The notes below the pieces were generated by a model, which was not told the origin of the DNA, ran no database searches, and saw only the letters and a program-made list of their open reading frames with translations. The translations under genes and the position numbers were made by a program. A DNA stretch of 64,000 nt from Sambucus nigra (Eukaryota; Streptophyta; Magnoliopsida; Dipsacales; Adoxaceae), in the NCBI GenBank assembly GCA_949130495.1, contig OX422222.1:278432109-278496108 (forward strand), in the 5' to 3' direction. Below are positions 24,110 through 34,989 of the stretch, piece by piece. Numbering within the stretch: position 1 is the first letter of the stretch; each line of letters begins with the position of its first letter.

Positions 24110-25300
24110 GTAAAATTTCTCGAGATAATCCAGGTTAATTGGACGCATCATCTCTTCTCCGTCGAGGCCTGTGAGTATAGTGGTGCCACATGAAAGAATT
24201 TTCTTTACAATGTAGGGGCCTCTCTAATTTGGTTTGAATTTCCCTTTGGGATTCCAGACGGGTTCTATGATCTTTTTAGGGCAAGGTGTCCTTCCTGGAC
24301 ACTGTGATCCTTGACTTTTTTTTTATTGAATGATCATGCTATCCGGTGATGATTCCCCTATATATGGTATAGGGCTTTAAGTCTCTTTTTATCCAGGAGT
24401 GACAGTTCATCAAAGTAGCTCTGGTGCTAGTCTTCTTCGCTAATTTTTCTTTCGATAATGATGCGTAGGGAAGGTATTTATAGCTCAACGAGTAGGATTG
24501 ATTTTATGACATACACTAGAGAATTAGGGGTAGCACTATTAGGTGTTCTGACTGAAGTGAGGTAGCACCAAAGGGCGTATGGGATATTGAGTCATACGCA
24601 ATGATGGATGCCAAGAAAGTGACCAATGAAAGAACATCATCTATCGATACGGAGTTACCAATGAGTTGATAGTAGATAATGAACTCCACTTCAAAGTTGA
24701 GGTCATATAACTAGTCGACGAGTACGGGATTCAAAGACACAAATCTTCTCTTTATCGACCCCAAACCAATGGTGCTATTGAAGCCGCCAACAAAATCCCC
24801 AAAATCATAATTTGCAAGATGATTGAGAGTTTTGATGAATTCATGAATGTTTGAAGCTTTAGGGTAACTTTTCTTCTGATGTCGATGCCCCATGTGGATA
24901 AAGGCCAAGGAAAGGTCATGTTGTATAGTTCTAGAGGAGGCAAGTGTTAGATATTGGAAAACTGCTGGCATTTGAGGCATATTCAAACATATACAGTGAA
25001 ATCTTGAACCATAGTGGTCCAATAGTACCCTTGACGTATGATCTTCTTAGCAAGCAAATGATCGCTCACGTGGGGCTCTCACTCCCCACTATGATTTTTT
25101 TGCATCATTTCTTCAACATCATCCCCTGCTATGCAGTACAAATGGGTTCTATCAAAGTTTCTCATAAAAAGTGCTTTATTGCAGATGACATACTGGGCAA
25201 CCAATTTGTGAAGGGTTGCATAGTCTTTCTTATCCGCATCTTGGGAAAACCTACCATGTTTGAGGATGAGCTATATTTCATAGTACCATAATTCACCCAT
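24110..25300 (-). pseudogene. Integrase remnant of the minus-strand Ty3/gypsy element
   Basis: Frames in this stretch match the plant gypsy integrase order. The piece before the core reads PLELYNMTFPWPLSTWGID. It is followed by a KASNIHEFIKTLNHLANYDF stretch, a decayed core around the first catalytic Asp. The C-terminal part is clearer: PYALWCYLTSVRTPNSATP, SLVYVIKSILLVEL, IPSLRIIIERK, SYFDELSLLDKKRLKALYH and VQEGHLALKRS. These correspond to the conserved PYALWGYRT...GATPYSLVYG...DEKR region of the family. Several stops and frame changes show it is inactive. The zinc-finger part before 25000 is hard to read. Confidence 0.75.
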
Positions 25301-25360
25301 ATCGGAATTTTCCTCAGTGACGAGCTCAATGTGGTAGAAGTGAATGCGCATATCTTATTT

Positions 25361-25959
25361 TTAAATTAGAAAATGAGACATTATTATTCCCTCAGGCATG
25401 TCGACCATGGAGGCCGGGGTAACAAGGGAGTTAACTAGGCTGTTATTTGCATGAGAAAGGTAGTGAAAGGTGACTTTGTTAAACTGGGAGGCCAATTCTT
25501 CTAGGTGGGAGTGTAAGGGTAGGATCTTTTCATCTTTGACTTCCATTTTTTGAGGATTTGGTCAGCGATAAGGGAAGAGTACCCATAAGCATCTAGGTGC
25601 CTGATACCTGTCTTGAGAGAGATTTTGAGTTATACTATGCATGCCTGATACTCAATCATATTAATGATGCAAGGGAAGTCTAGTTTGATGGAAATAGGGG
25701 TGTGAGAGTCATTAATGGTGATCAGGAGTATCCCAATGATGTATCCTTTCTTATTGGTAGCTCCATCAAAGAACATTTTCCATCTAAGGTCCTCTCGAGA
25801 GGCTCTGATAATATCTTCATTCGAGAATTCAGAGACCCAAACATCAGTCCCTTTCACGGGGTAATCAATAAGGTAGTTGAAGATGGATCTCCCTTTCATA
25901 GCCTTCTGCGTGCCATACATAATATTAAATTTGGCTAATAATATCAACCAACGGGCCAT
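25361..25959 (-). pseudogene. Additional RNase H domain (minus-strand Ty3 element)
   Basis: The 109-codon frame at 25630-25959 starts MARWLILLAKFNIMYGTQKA and contains MFFDGATNKKGYIIGILLI, then an EYQACI end. This is the FDGA--N--G-GIGVLLISP and EYEACI signature of the second, archaeal-type RNase H of Tat-like elements. The first catalytic Asp is kept in FFDGA (residue 65). It continues as ILPLHSHLEELASQFNKVTF and ANNSLVNSLVTPASMV at 25546-25361, the usual end of the domain (ANNQ-ADALATLASM). A frame break separates the two parts. Confidence 0.8.
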
Positions 25960-26400
25960 TTAGCTGAAAAAGCAGGTTATCTAATAGGTATTTGATGGGG
26001 TCCATTCGAGATACAAGTCTGATGGTGAAGGTAAGTATGTAATGACGTAACTTATGTGTGACCTAGACCAGGGCGACACATGCTTTATCTAAACAAGTGA
26101 GTTGACTTTATATTCGACCAACTTTGCAGAATAGATGGCTCTTTCTTTGCGGAATTCTTCAATGTATTGGGCTAGCGATTCACCTGCTGTAGTATCAATG
26201 ACGATCAAGTGTAAGAGGAAAGGAAGACCTAATTGCGGAGGTATAAGAACCAGAGTTTGGGTGAGGTATTACTTGATTTGGTTAAAGGCTTCTTGGCAGG
26301 TTTCCTTCCAGACATAAGTTGAATCCTTTCGAAGAAGTTTGAAAATGGGTTTGCAGATAGAAGTTAGTTGGTTGATGAACCGACTAATATATTATAGTTT
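25960..26400 (-). pseudogene. Reverse-transcriptase-linked RNase H remnant
   Basis: Readable pieces are WKETCQEAFNQIK, LTQTLVLIPPQLGLPFLLHL and the ERAIYSAKLVEY stretch. They match the W---C--AF--IK-YL--PPVL linker and RNase H start of Ty3 pol. The typical catalytic SD motif is not preserved. Stops are present. Confidence 0.65.
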
Positions 26401-26479
26401 ACCCTGGAATCCTCAAACATCCTTCTCCATCCATGGCGATGGTATCTCAAGCATGGATTTCAACTTGGCAGGGACTGCT

Positions 26480-27200
26480 TCGATTCCTTTTTCACTGACC
26501 ATGAATCCCAAGAGTTTTCCTTTCCTGATGTCGAAAACATATTTCTATGGATTTAGCCGCATTTGATATTGTCACTCGAAGAACTTTTGGAGAGCGAGAG
26601 TATGACCTTACCAAATCTTAGATTTAATTATCATGTTGTCTACATATACTTCGACCTCCTTGTGAATATGGTCATGTAGAATGATTGTGTCTGCCTTTGG
26701 TAGGTAGCCCCGACATTCTTGAATTCGAATGGCATGAAGTATGGCAAAAAGTTCCTCATGGGGTGATGAAGGCAGTTTTCTCCTGATGGATAGGGTGCTT
26801 CTTGATCTGTTTATATCCAGTAAATCCATCGATAAATGATTTGAGGGTGTGGCTAGCTATGTTGTCCACGATCATGTCGATGTTGGGTAATGAATAATCG
26901 TCCTTTGGGGATGCTTTATTCAAATCTTGGTAGTCGACGTACATACAGACTTATCCTCCCAACTTCGACATGGGGACATTATTGGAAGGCCATGTTGGGT
27001 ATTTGACTACATGAATGAAACCCATGTCCAATTATTTGACCACTTTCTTTTTGACCTTGAGTCATCATTTGGTACGGAGTTTCCTTAGCTTTTGCTTGAC
27101 TGGCTTGCTAACTAGGAATGTCGGGATCTCATGCTAAGATATCTCTGGGTCAATGTAGGGTATGTCATCATAGGACCATGCAAATATGTCCATGAATTCT
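26480..27200 (-). pseudogene. Reverse transcriptase remnant (minus-strand Ty3 element)
   Basis: From the N-terminal side the frame reads EFMDIFAWSYDDIPYIDPEI, then MYVDYQDLNKASPKDDYSLP with NIDMIVDNIA and KSFIDGFTGYKQI. The active-site box is at 26635-26646. The order is that of the plant gypsy RT (VDYRDLNKA-PKDDFPLP, D--SGYNQI, YVDD). The active-site box reads YVDN, so one of the two essential aspartates is lost. Frame changes lie between the boxes. Confidence 0.85.
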
Positions 27201-28265
27201 TTCTATAGTTCTTAAAATTGCGCACGCTCATGCTCGTTAAGGGTGGACCCTATCCTAGTCTCGGGCTAGTTGCTAGTAGAATCGAGATTAATAACAACAG
27301 TCTCACTATCATTAACTTGAATGCATTTATGTTATTTGTTATTCGCCATATTAAGACTAATTAAGAATTGTTCATTTATAAAATCATCATCATCAAAGGT
27401 TTGATTGGAATTAAGACAATTAGTGTAATGCATAATAAGATACTCTAAATGCTCATTTATTTCATTTTTGGGGAACAAAATTGAGAACCTCATCAAAAGA
27501 GGTCTCAGTTACAATGATATCAGGAAGAGGAAAACAATAATAAGTGAAGATACTTGGATAGGGTAAACAACATGGTTAGGTTGAATCTGAGAATGTTAGA
27601 CTAGTATGGCATTCCAGTTGAGGAGAGGCATGTCTGTAGCTTTGATTTAAGCGGACGGGTTCGATGGCACGACATCTGAGCAGATCATGGAGAGACTCAG
27701 CCCCAGTGTATACAAGTTAAAGGATTATTCGAAGTCACTTTCCTCAGAGTCTTCGATAATTTTCACGACTTTCTTGGTGAGAGGTTGCACTTCGTATATG
27801 AGTCTTTAGCCTAAGAGTTATTACTTTGAAAGAAGATTCTAGCCCCGGTTTTATTTTCTTGTCAATGTGGTTGTACCATGGATCAGGTAATCCACAAAAG
27901 GAGAAGTGTTTACCCTCCTTGAAATTTTTTTTGTTCAAAGAGTCTCTCAAAACTATCTTTTCATCTTTCAAGATTCTTTTCAATCTCGGTTAATAGAGAA
28001 CTTTGAGCTCATGGTTTGTAAGCTAGGCCACATGGGGGAAAGTCCTCCTTCAGGACTATGGGATCAATAATCCCTTATTGGCTTCACCCTAGCCCCATTC
28101 TGGGCATGAAGTGAATGTTCATGAACATTTGAATCACATTGACTTTACTACGAGGGTTGTGTGCTGGACATACTCGGTCTTTGAAGTTATTTCCTACTGG
28201 GAGGGGAAGTGGATCAATTTTGAAACCAGAGAGGAGCATGTGATTTGTCTCATGATAGATTTCCA
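27201..28265 (-). pseudogene. Protease-RT linker of the minus-strand Ty3 element
   Basis: This stretch between protease and RT holds short minus-strand frames, for example 28084-28266 (containing LPLPVGNNFKDRVCPAHNPR) and 27744-27983 (FKEGKHFSFCGLPDPWYNHI). I do not recognise a domain. The position fits the variable linker of Ty3 polyproteins. Confidence 0.4.
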
Positions 28266-28269
28266 AAAC

Positions 28270-28760
28270 TAGATATCTAGTGCTGGTATTGTATGTATTG
28301 TCGTCATCCCCTAAACTGGTGATGCCGTGACCTTTGGTGAAGAACTTTAATTTTTGATGAAGGGAAGAAGATACCCATCGAATGTTATAGAGCCATGGAT
28401 GGTCAAGGAGTATATTGAAGCATGTGAGTATGTAAATGACTTAGAACCCGGTGATAAGATTGATAGGTCCTACCTCTACTGTGAGTTTTAAGGACCCCAT
28501 TACTTCTCGGTGGGTATTATCATACGCATGCACGACGGCAGAGGTAGGATTGAGATCATTGACTTTCAGTCCCAAACAGTTGAAGGTTCTAAGCGGACAG
28601 ACATTGGGAGTAAATCAATTATCAATAAATGATAGTGAAACTGTCTTTCCCAAGATTTCAACGGAGATGTTGAGAGCATAATTGTGCTCAGGGATGAACT
28701 TTGATATCTCCTCTTCAAAAAATGAGACGAGTCTAGAAAAGGATAGGTACCCAACAATAG
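28270..28760 (-). pseudogene. Aspartic protease remnant (minus-strand Ty3 element)
   Basis: The frame reads ALNISVEILGKTVSLSFIDN, a stop, then TPNVCPLRTFNCLGL. After that come SAVVHAYDNTHREVMGSLKL, EVGPINLITGF and FNILLDHPWLYNIRWVSSSL. This is the retropepsin layout (V-VDNGSSLNV, then G-I-L---G, then YN-LLGRPWIH---AVPSTLH). The catalytic Asp is present as IDN, but the stop follows it at once. Confidence 0.75.
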
Positions 28761-28771
28761 TTATGGATTTT

Positions 28772-29224
28772 TTAAGAGTAGTAGAAGGAGGGACTCTGGG
28801 TCCATTTTAGAGTTTTATCAGGGCATTCTGATGTAGCTGAGAGGACATAAAAAGCCCTTATATGGTGATTTTGACTTATGTCTTCTTGAGCTATCCAAGG
28901 ACTTTTCTCTCTATAATGGTAATTTCTAGTATGGGAAGTTCTCGACAACTCCCTTTCCCTTATTTTTTTGGTTGCATGAGGTATTGGATCTTTGTAGTGT
29001 CTCCCTAACCTAGTCATGTGGTTTATAGAAGAGGGAAAGAACAAGAATCTCATGTCTTCATCTACCTCGGACTGAATGGGCACCTTATTGATTTCCCCTA
29101 ATAAATCTTTGAAGGCTATCATTCCACTTAGGGTAGCTACTGAACTGGCTTCTTCCTGACTTGGTTCATCATCTGAGTTGTTAAAATTATACCCCATTCG
29201 ATGGTTACTACATCTTATCACCAA
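28772..29224 (-). pseudogene. Gag-pol junction frame of the minus-strand Ty3 element
   Basis: This is an open stretch of 150 codons. It is acidic near the start (NNSDDEPSQEEASSVATLSG) and basic in the middle (KKIRERELSRTSHTRNYHYR). It lies between the gag zinc knuckle and the protease. No fold is recognisable. Length and charge fit the low-complexity linker before the protease. Confidence 0.45.
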
Positions 29225-29734
29225 GAATCAATGCATTAAACAACCTCAATGGCTTCATCGTACAAATATTCCCACTCAGTGGGGAAATGTAGGAGTGAAG
29301 GGACCCACCATCCTTGAAGCTTCAAAGCGGTGATAAATTTGGAAATGCTACAAATTTCACTTGTCTATTAATACATATGAGGCATAGTCTATACCACATA
29401 ATTTAGACTGACTTCTTCAACAGGTACTACCCATTAGTCTGGTTCCCGAGCCCATATCTGGGCTTCTATGAACAAGCCATTGAATTTATGATAATCAATA
29501 GTCATCTCGATGGGCAATTTCAACCCAAAATCTAAGAGTTGGTTCAACACAGTCGGTAACTCCATCCTTCCTCCCTTAGATTGTGTGCGGATAGGGATGC
29601 AGGTCCTCGTAAGGAGTGAAAAAGCTTGATCGATGAAGCATGTTGGTTCTAGGAGAAAAGATTGACAAACCTTGAGCGATTTGGGTGAGACTGTAGGGAT
29701 GATGGGTGTTTAGTTAGGAATGATTTGAGTAGAT

Positions 29735-31057
29735 GGGTCAAATTATGGGTCACTTTCTAGAAAGATGGCATTTTGTAGGTGATGGAAGTGGGTTATGAGT
29801 GGTATGGTTTAGGATTAGGTGGGGCAATGATACCCCGATTAATTAGTCCTTGGATCACATTTCTAAGGTGGAAGAATTTGTCAATATTACGACCTGCGAA
29901 TTAGTGGAAATCACAGCGGGCATCGGGCTTGAAGTTTTTAGGGAGTGGATGTGTTAAGGGACGAGGGTCCAAAGGTTTGATGAGAATTTGGCTTAACAGG
30001 GCTTGGTAGACTTTGGACAGGGGAGAATGGAGCTCGGTGTATTCTTTCTTGGCAAGATTAGGGAGCCTTTTGAGTGCCCAAGAAGTAGAGGGTTGTGTTG
30101 ATGGTTGAGATTGTAGCACTAACAGACTTCTCATACTTTTAGGCAGTGAACTGTCCGGTCACTTTCTTTGGTTCAAAACCCACTTTGGTAATGCCTTCCT
30201 CCATTTATACATTAGCCTCTCGAAAGGCTAAAACATGGGGGTAATACTTTCATCCTATGGATTCTCGAATATGAGGCAATAAGTTATTCTTCATAATACT
30301 GTCTTGTTCCTATGAAGGTACTGACTATTTCCCAAGAATTTTGCTTAAGAAGCTCTAAATCTTAGTGCGTAATCTCTATCTGCCCATTATACTTATACTA
30401 AGGCATGAATTCTGGGGTGACATACCCCTAACTACGGATCCTGTATTCTTTGAGGGACAGAAACCCTCGAAAGGCACTTTCTTTCAAGGTCTGCTGAAAT
30501 ATATGGACCATAATCTCTTTGGAGGCACCAAGAAGGGTCATGGCTCAGTGATAGCTTCAAAGGAGAATAATTGGGGGTCCATTTCCCCTAAACTTATCAA
30601 TGTTTGATATCTTGAACTTCCCTTGCAGTCTAGCTTTGGGATAAGGAGACATATGGGTGTAGTCCACATAGTTCCAGAATATCTTAACTTGGTCGAACTT
30701 TTTGAATAGAAATTTGAGTTCTTCCTTGACCTTGTTCAATTCCTCCTTTTTAGATACATGAGCACTGGTAGATTATCCCTTTGTTGGACAAGGTTCGAAA
30801 TTGAGAGTTAAGTCAGTGGTGGCCCATTGGTAAGTGGGGCATATGAAGAATGTTGATACTCTTTTGGGGTACAAACAGGCTCAATAGCGAGGGAACCATG
30901 GCACGAGGAAAGAGAACCTCGGGTTCTTTGAGAATCTAGGCCTGGTGTCGCTACATATCATGGATATCGATTTAAAGGTTGTCAATCTTGGCACTGAGTT
31001 GGGTAAGAGGTCCATTAGATCGGGTTTCACATTCGGTGCTTGGTCAGTGTTCTCCAT
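29735..31057 (-). pseudogene. Gag remnant of the minus-strand Ty3 element
   Basis: An ATG at 31057 opens MENTDQAPNVKPDL. The capsid-like part appears as LQGKFKISNIDKF, then RGFLSLKEYRIRS and KYNGQIEITH with DLELLKQNSWEIVSTFIGT. These parallel the plant retrotrans_gag pattern (F--P-LEKYDGT ... FN--I--TR-DLE-LKQ---ESFSEF). The C-terminal end reads YTELHSPLSKVYQALLSQIL, then KNFKPDARCDFH and a decayed knuckle followed by HLRNVIQGLINRGIIAPPNP. At least five stops and several frame changes are present. Confidence 0.75.
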
Positions 31058-32968
31058 AAAGAGCTCGTGAATGTAAATCCCAAACTCGGATAAAGTAAGA
31101 GAAGAATAGATGGAACTTTAGAGTAGTTTGATGGAAGACTGAAGGCAATTGGGAACCAGGGAAAAATCGGATATGCGATCTACCTGAGAGGGAAAACAGT
31201 TCGAATTTACTTTTGAAAGAAGTAGGGAGAAAATTTTTGTTATTTTCGAAGGAGGAGAAAAAATGTTTTTGGTATTTTTGATTTTCAAAAAAGGAGGGAA
31301 AAAGAAGAGGAATCTCAGCATGATTATTAATATTGTTATTATTAGGTTTTCACTTGTATTAGGTTTGCCTAAATGCAGAAAAAATGACAGACAGAACCCG
31401 AGCCTAGGAAAATAAGGTTTAAAAATATGTGAACCGTGATTTGACTTGTTTCGTGGCTCACAGATGGGGTACTATTTTGAAAAAAGGAAAAATACTACAA
31501 AAAGTCGGGCGGTATGCTGACTCGAAAGTTCAATAGACTTTCGCATTGTAATCGACAAAGTAAATATGAATGACATAGGTTTGATGCCTATATAAGGTTT
31601 ATGAACTTATTGGGTTAGTGGAAGGGTTCCCTCCTTTGTCACGACTTCCATGATATACCTAATGCATACTAGGACAATCATTCATCGATACGTATGGACA
31701 AGATATTTGAGATACCCGAGTGTACGTGAATTGCCTCATGGTATACCTCGTGAGGATGGTACGTGTGAGAGGGAATTTGATAGACTCGACATACGTGAAT
31801 GAGTTCGCAGCTATATACCTCATGTCGTGAGTTTGGTTAAGTGGCACGATGAAGGGGGAACCATTCTATATACATCAAAGGTACGAGGCCAATGGAAAGT
31901 GAGAGTCATATTGCTTAGGGTAACTGCACCTCGCAGGACCAGCGCCCATCAAAATGTGACCCCCAGTATGGGACAAAATTTTGGTCAATATTTCCATGCT
32001 CTAGGTGATGTAGTGTGCAAAAAGGCGTGCGTCTTAATTAGTATAATATGGGGATGGAGAGAGAGTATATTGTTTTTATTTGCATGATGAGTAAAGGGTG
32101 TACTATACTAATGAGGGAGCATATACAAGTATTATGGAGAGTAAATCTAGCATGAAATCTATACTAATTATGGTGATAGGTTAGAACGGATATATGTGAG
32201 TGAGTAAGTGACATGGGAATATATACATGTGAATGTGTGTGTTAGTGAGCCTATACATGGATCAACTACAAGTGGCGCATTATATAAGTGCGATAAGTGT
32301 GGGTGTGTGCTAGTGAAGCCTAAGCATGGATAGTCTAAGTGGTGTGTGGAACATGTGAGTAGAGGTGAAGCTAAGTGTAAGTGTGTGAAGTGTATAAGTG
32401 AGTGAAAAAGTAAATATAGGATAAAAAGGAACATACAGGCTAGTGCATATGCACACATACAGGCTAGTGCATATGCACACATACAGAAAAGAATAACATC
32501 CATGCAGAAAATAGAGTGTAGTCCTATTAAAATATTTTCCTAGTAGAGTTTCCACTATGGCCAATTCGGTGGGTTCCCTTTGGCGTGCATACGGGATTGC
32601 GCCTTTGCTCGGGGAACTTGGCCATATTCAATGTGTGATAATGTGTAAAGATAGAGCCTCCATCCTATTTAGCACAAAATAGGCAAAAGAAATGTTGTCG
32701 CCTCGAGGGAACGACATCAAGGACAATATTGATGCTTGCGAAACTATTCAACTCGCGTTATGGAAATGAGTATTTGTTCTTATGTTCATAATATAGGTGG
32801 AGAATGGAATCATTCAACTCGCGTTACGAAAAAGGACGGAGTGAATTCATTCTTAGGAGTGTTCCCAAAAATAATAATTCAAATTATAGTTTGAGTGTTT
32901 TTCGAATCACAAATCGTTATGGAAGAAAAAATGTATATATCGGACAAAACACAAGCATGCAAGAATAT

Positions 32969-32970
<2 letters not shown>
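31058..32970. other. Leader-like region upstream of gag, no coding support
   Basis: This lies between the gag start and the LTR-like promoter of the minus-strand element and would be its leader. A candidate primer site on the minus strand (TGGGCGCTGGTCC, near 31940) starts with TGG but matches no tRNA I can name. Open frames here are low complexity. At 32431-32478 a 24-bp unit is repeated twice and contains the perfect palindrome GTGCATATGCAC. ATTCAACTCGCGTTA occurs twice, near 32746 and 32811. Confidence 0.4.

Positions 32971-32971
<1 letters not shown>

Positions 32972-33014
<43 letters not shown>
32972..33014. repeat. (TA)n microsatellite, left of a MITE
   Basis: About 21 TA units run directly up to the left end of the foldback element. 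Confidence 0.95.
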
Positions 33015-33015
<1 letters not shown>

Positions 33016-33173
33016 CAATGCTCCTGTGCGGACTAGTCCTCATTTTAAGAATGCGGACCGGACATGTGTCACCTAACGGTGCGCCTAGAAATTATCGCCT
33101 AAATTATAGGCACACTCTCTCTATTTTTTGGGCTCACCGCCAGGTGACACATGTTCGGTCCGCACAAGAGCAG

Positions 33174-33176
<3 letters not shown>
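33015..33176. mobile_element. Foldback MITE inserted inside a (TA)n tract
   Basis: The 162-bp segment has inverted ends. The left arm holds GCTCCTGTGCGGAC and GCGGACCGGACATGTGTCAC; the right arm holds GTGACACATGTTCGGTCCGC and CACAAGAGCAGGAC. They pair over about 45 bp, except for a ~25-bp partial duplication in the left arm (GTGCGGACTAGTCC ... ATGCGGACCGG). TA microsatellite flanks both sides. Non-autonomous elements that live in TA microsatellites are known in plants (for example Micron of rice); membership in such a family is not shown here. Confidence 0.75.

Positions 33177-33204
<28 letters not shown>
33177..33204. repeat. (TA)n microsatellite, right of a MITE
   Basis: About 13 TA units follow the right arm of the foldback element without spacer bases. 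Confidence 0.95.
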
Positions 33205-33208
<4 letters not shown>

Positions 33209-33820
33209 GAAAATAATATTGCAAATGCGCATAAGGGAGGACTTGAGTCTCGGGATATACCCAAGATGCCTACATAGCCCAAGGGGCATCAAAGTCCACG
33301 TAGTTCTAAGATAACATAGGGTGGGGTTTAACCCATAAATCGAAATAGGAGATTTCTCTTATATGTGTGTGTACAGAGAAATGTGCTGTAAGAGTGAGAA
33401 TCCCTCTTTTGGAATTTATAGAGAAACCCTCTTTTTCTTGTTTGTATATTTTTTTTTTAATGAGAATAGAGTATGTGAAAATACTACTAATAAAGGTTTG
33501 AGATTAGTATATGTGATGTAATGAAATAAAGTGCTAAAGTAGAAATAAAATAACTAATACTAAAATAAGAGAATTTAGAGAAAAATATGGAAAATTGGAC
33601 CTCCTTATGAATACTTGAATTTTGAGTGTAGATATGTTGATATTGCAATGAGATGAAGGTGGTATGAGGATATGGAAGAATTCACTAAATGAAGTATGAA
33701 AAGGATGGAATAGAATATGGGAAATGGGCTTTTTAGGAAGGGAAGAACTCTGAATTCGAGAGAATGTTCTCTGAATTGTTGAGAGGGAAGTTTATGGGTA
33801 TTTTCAAAGTGAGGTCATGG

Positions 33821-33834
33821 CCTTTATTTATAGG
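33821..33834 (-). promoter_or_regulatory. TATA box of the minus-strand element
   Basis: The minus strand reads CCTATAAATAAAGG in a GC-flanked setting, followed downstream by a CT-rich leader (TTCCCTCTCAAC and similar). This is a good plant core promoter candidate for gag-pol transcription. Confidence 0.6.
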
Positions 33835-33954
33835 GCCAAAGGGGGTGATGGTCATTAGAGTCCTGGACCTACCTATCGTCATAGAACTCCAGACACATTA
33901 CTGATAGGCAGGGTCCTGAGGGCTCCATTCGAGAGTCTCGAACAGGTTTTTTGG

Positions 33955-34520
33955 TAAAGCGGTCGTAAAACACAAATCGTAAGTTAAAATCGTGCATGGG
34001 GTGGACCGTTAGAAAGGATATTCAGGTTCCTTTAATCATCCATTGAGAAAATACCCAGTCCAAGAGTTAAACGAGGTCAAACGATGCCCAAAAGCGCCCG
34101 TTGGTCACTAAATAGGAAGTTTTCGGAGGAAAACGGATCATTTGTTTGAACCGTAAGGCCGATTTTCACACGAGATGGATCTTTGGAAAGGGTAATTAGA
34201 GCCCATCAAGATTTCATTGAGCTTATTTAAATTAAGAGAGTTAACCGGGGTCAAACAGGGCCCTAAAGCGCCCGATGACCCTTTGGAGTAAAATGGGTCG
34301 TTCGTTCGTAAAGGTTGATTCCCGCACGGGGCAGACCATTGGAAAGGGGATTCAGGTCCCTTTGAAGATTCATTAAGATTTGCTTAATATGGATAGTTAA
34401 TCGGAGTCAAACCGGGCCCGTGAGGACCCGGTGGCCTTCGAATCAATTTTCGAGAGAAAATAGACTGTTCGTCCGAATTATAAGGCCGATTCGCGCACGG
34501 GGCGGACCGATAGTGGAAGA
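33955..34520. repeat. Tandem repeat, ~160-177-bp period, in the U3-like region
   Basis: Units start near 33958, 34135, 34305 and 34466. Each contains a CGTAAGGCCGATT-like box, GCACGGGGCGGACC, GGAAAGGGGATTCAGG, an AGTTAACCGGGGTCAAAC box and AAAGCGCCCGATGG. About 3.3 diverged copies lie upstream of the TATA box, as is common for reiterated enhancers in plant LTRs. Confidence 0.75.
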
Positions 34521-34560
34521 CATTGGTTGTGACCAACACTGGTGGTGGTTATGAAGCGTA

Positions 34561-34989
34561 CTCCAACTATTGATTCTTTCTAAGGAAGATATGATGTGAA
34601 AGAGTGGATCATGAAAGTGGTGCTTTGTGTGATAGTAAGAAACTATTTTCTTTCATAAAAAATGTTCCATAGTTCATTTTTTGTTTTCGTTCGACCTGAT
34701 ATTTTTCTTATTGTGCATTTATTCCTCGTAGATCTTAGTGTAGTGTCACTCCTTCACCTTTTCGCGTTTAGATCCATTCCAAATATTTTAGATAAAACTT
34801 GGTTTAATCTACATAGTAAATATTTTTTCACACAGACTTATGTCGTCATACTTGTACCTAAAAGGGAAATAAAAAAAGGATTGCCTTTATTACGATAATA
34901 AATTTTAATTAGGATATTTTTAATCCAACATTATTTTGAGGAAAAAGCACTCAAATTTTATCAAATATAAACCTCATTTTTGTAGTGTT
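34561..34989. other. AT-rich spacer, nothing recognised
   Basis: The sequence becomes AT-rich after the U3-like repeats. The open frame at 34662-34898 is a hydrophobic, phenylalanine-rich translation of AT-rich DNA and has no family resemblance. Confidence 0.4.

Larger units (their letters stand above)
22277..34560 (-). mobile_element. Decayed Ty3/gypsy retrotransposon, minus strand, dual RNase H
   Basis: In minus-strand order the segment holds an LTR-like promoter with a TATA box, gag, protease, RT, RNase H, an additional archaeal-type RNase H, integrase, and an oppositely oriented ORF. Two RNase H domains plus an antisense ORF are characters of the Tat branch of Ty3/gypsy. Every domain is broken by stops or frameshifts. 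I found no second LTR copy in the window, so the ends given are approximate. Other repeats may have removed the 3' LTR. Confidence 0.8.
33300..34560 (-). repeat. LTR-like promoter region of the minus-strand Ty3 element
   Basis: On the minus strand this reads like the U3-R-U5 of an LTR: tandem repeats, then a TATA box (33821-33834), then a CT-rich transcribed stretch without ORFs. It lies upstream of gag in the right orientation. The exact ends and the TG/CA termini could not be fixed because no partner LTR is present in the window. Confidence 0.5.

Noticed and set aside
24944..25291. 115-codon plus-strand frame
   Set aside because: It is the shadow of the minus-strand integrase and zinc-finger region, which matches Ty3 pol much better.
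32895..33314. 139-codon plus-strand frame with Tyr-Ile repeats
   Set aside because: It spans two (TA)n tracts and the MITE; the repeats come from TATATA.
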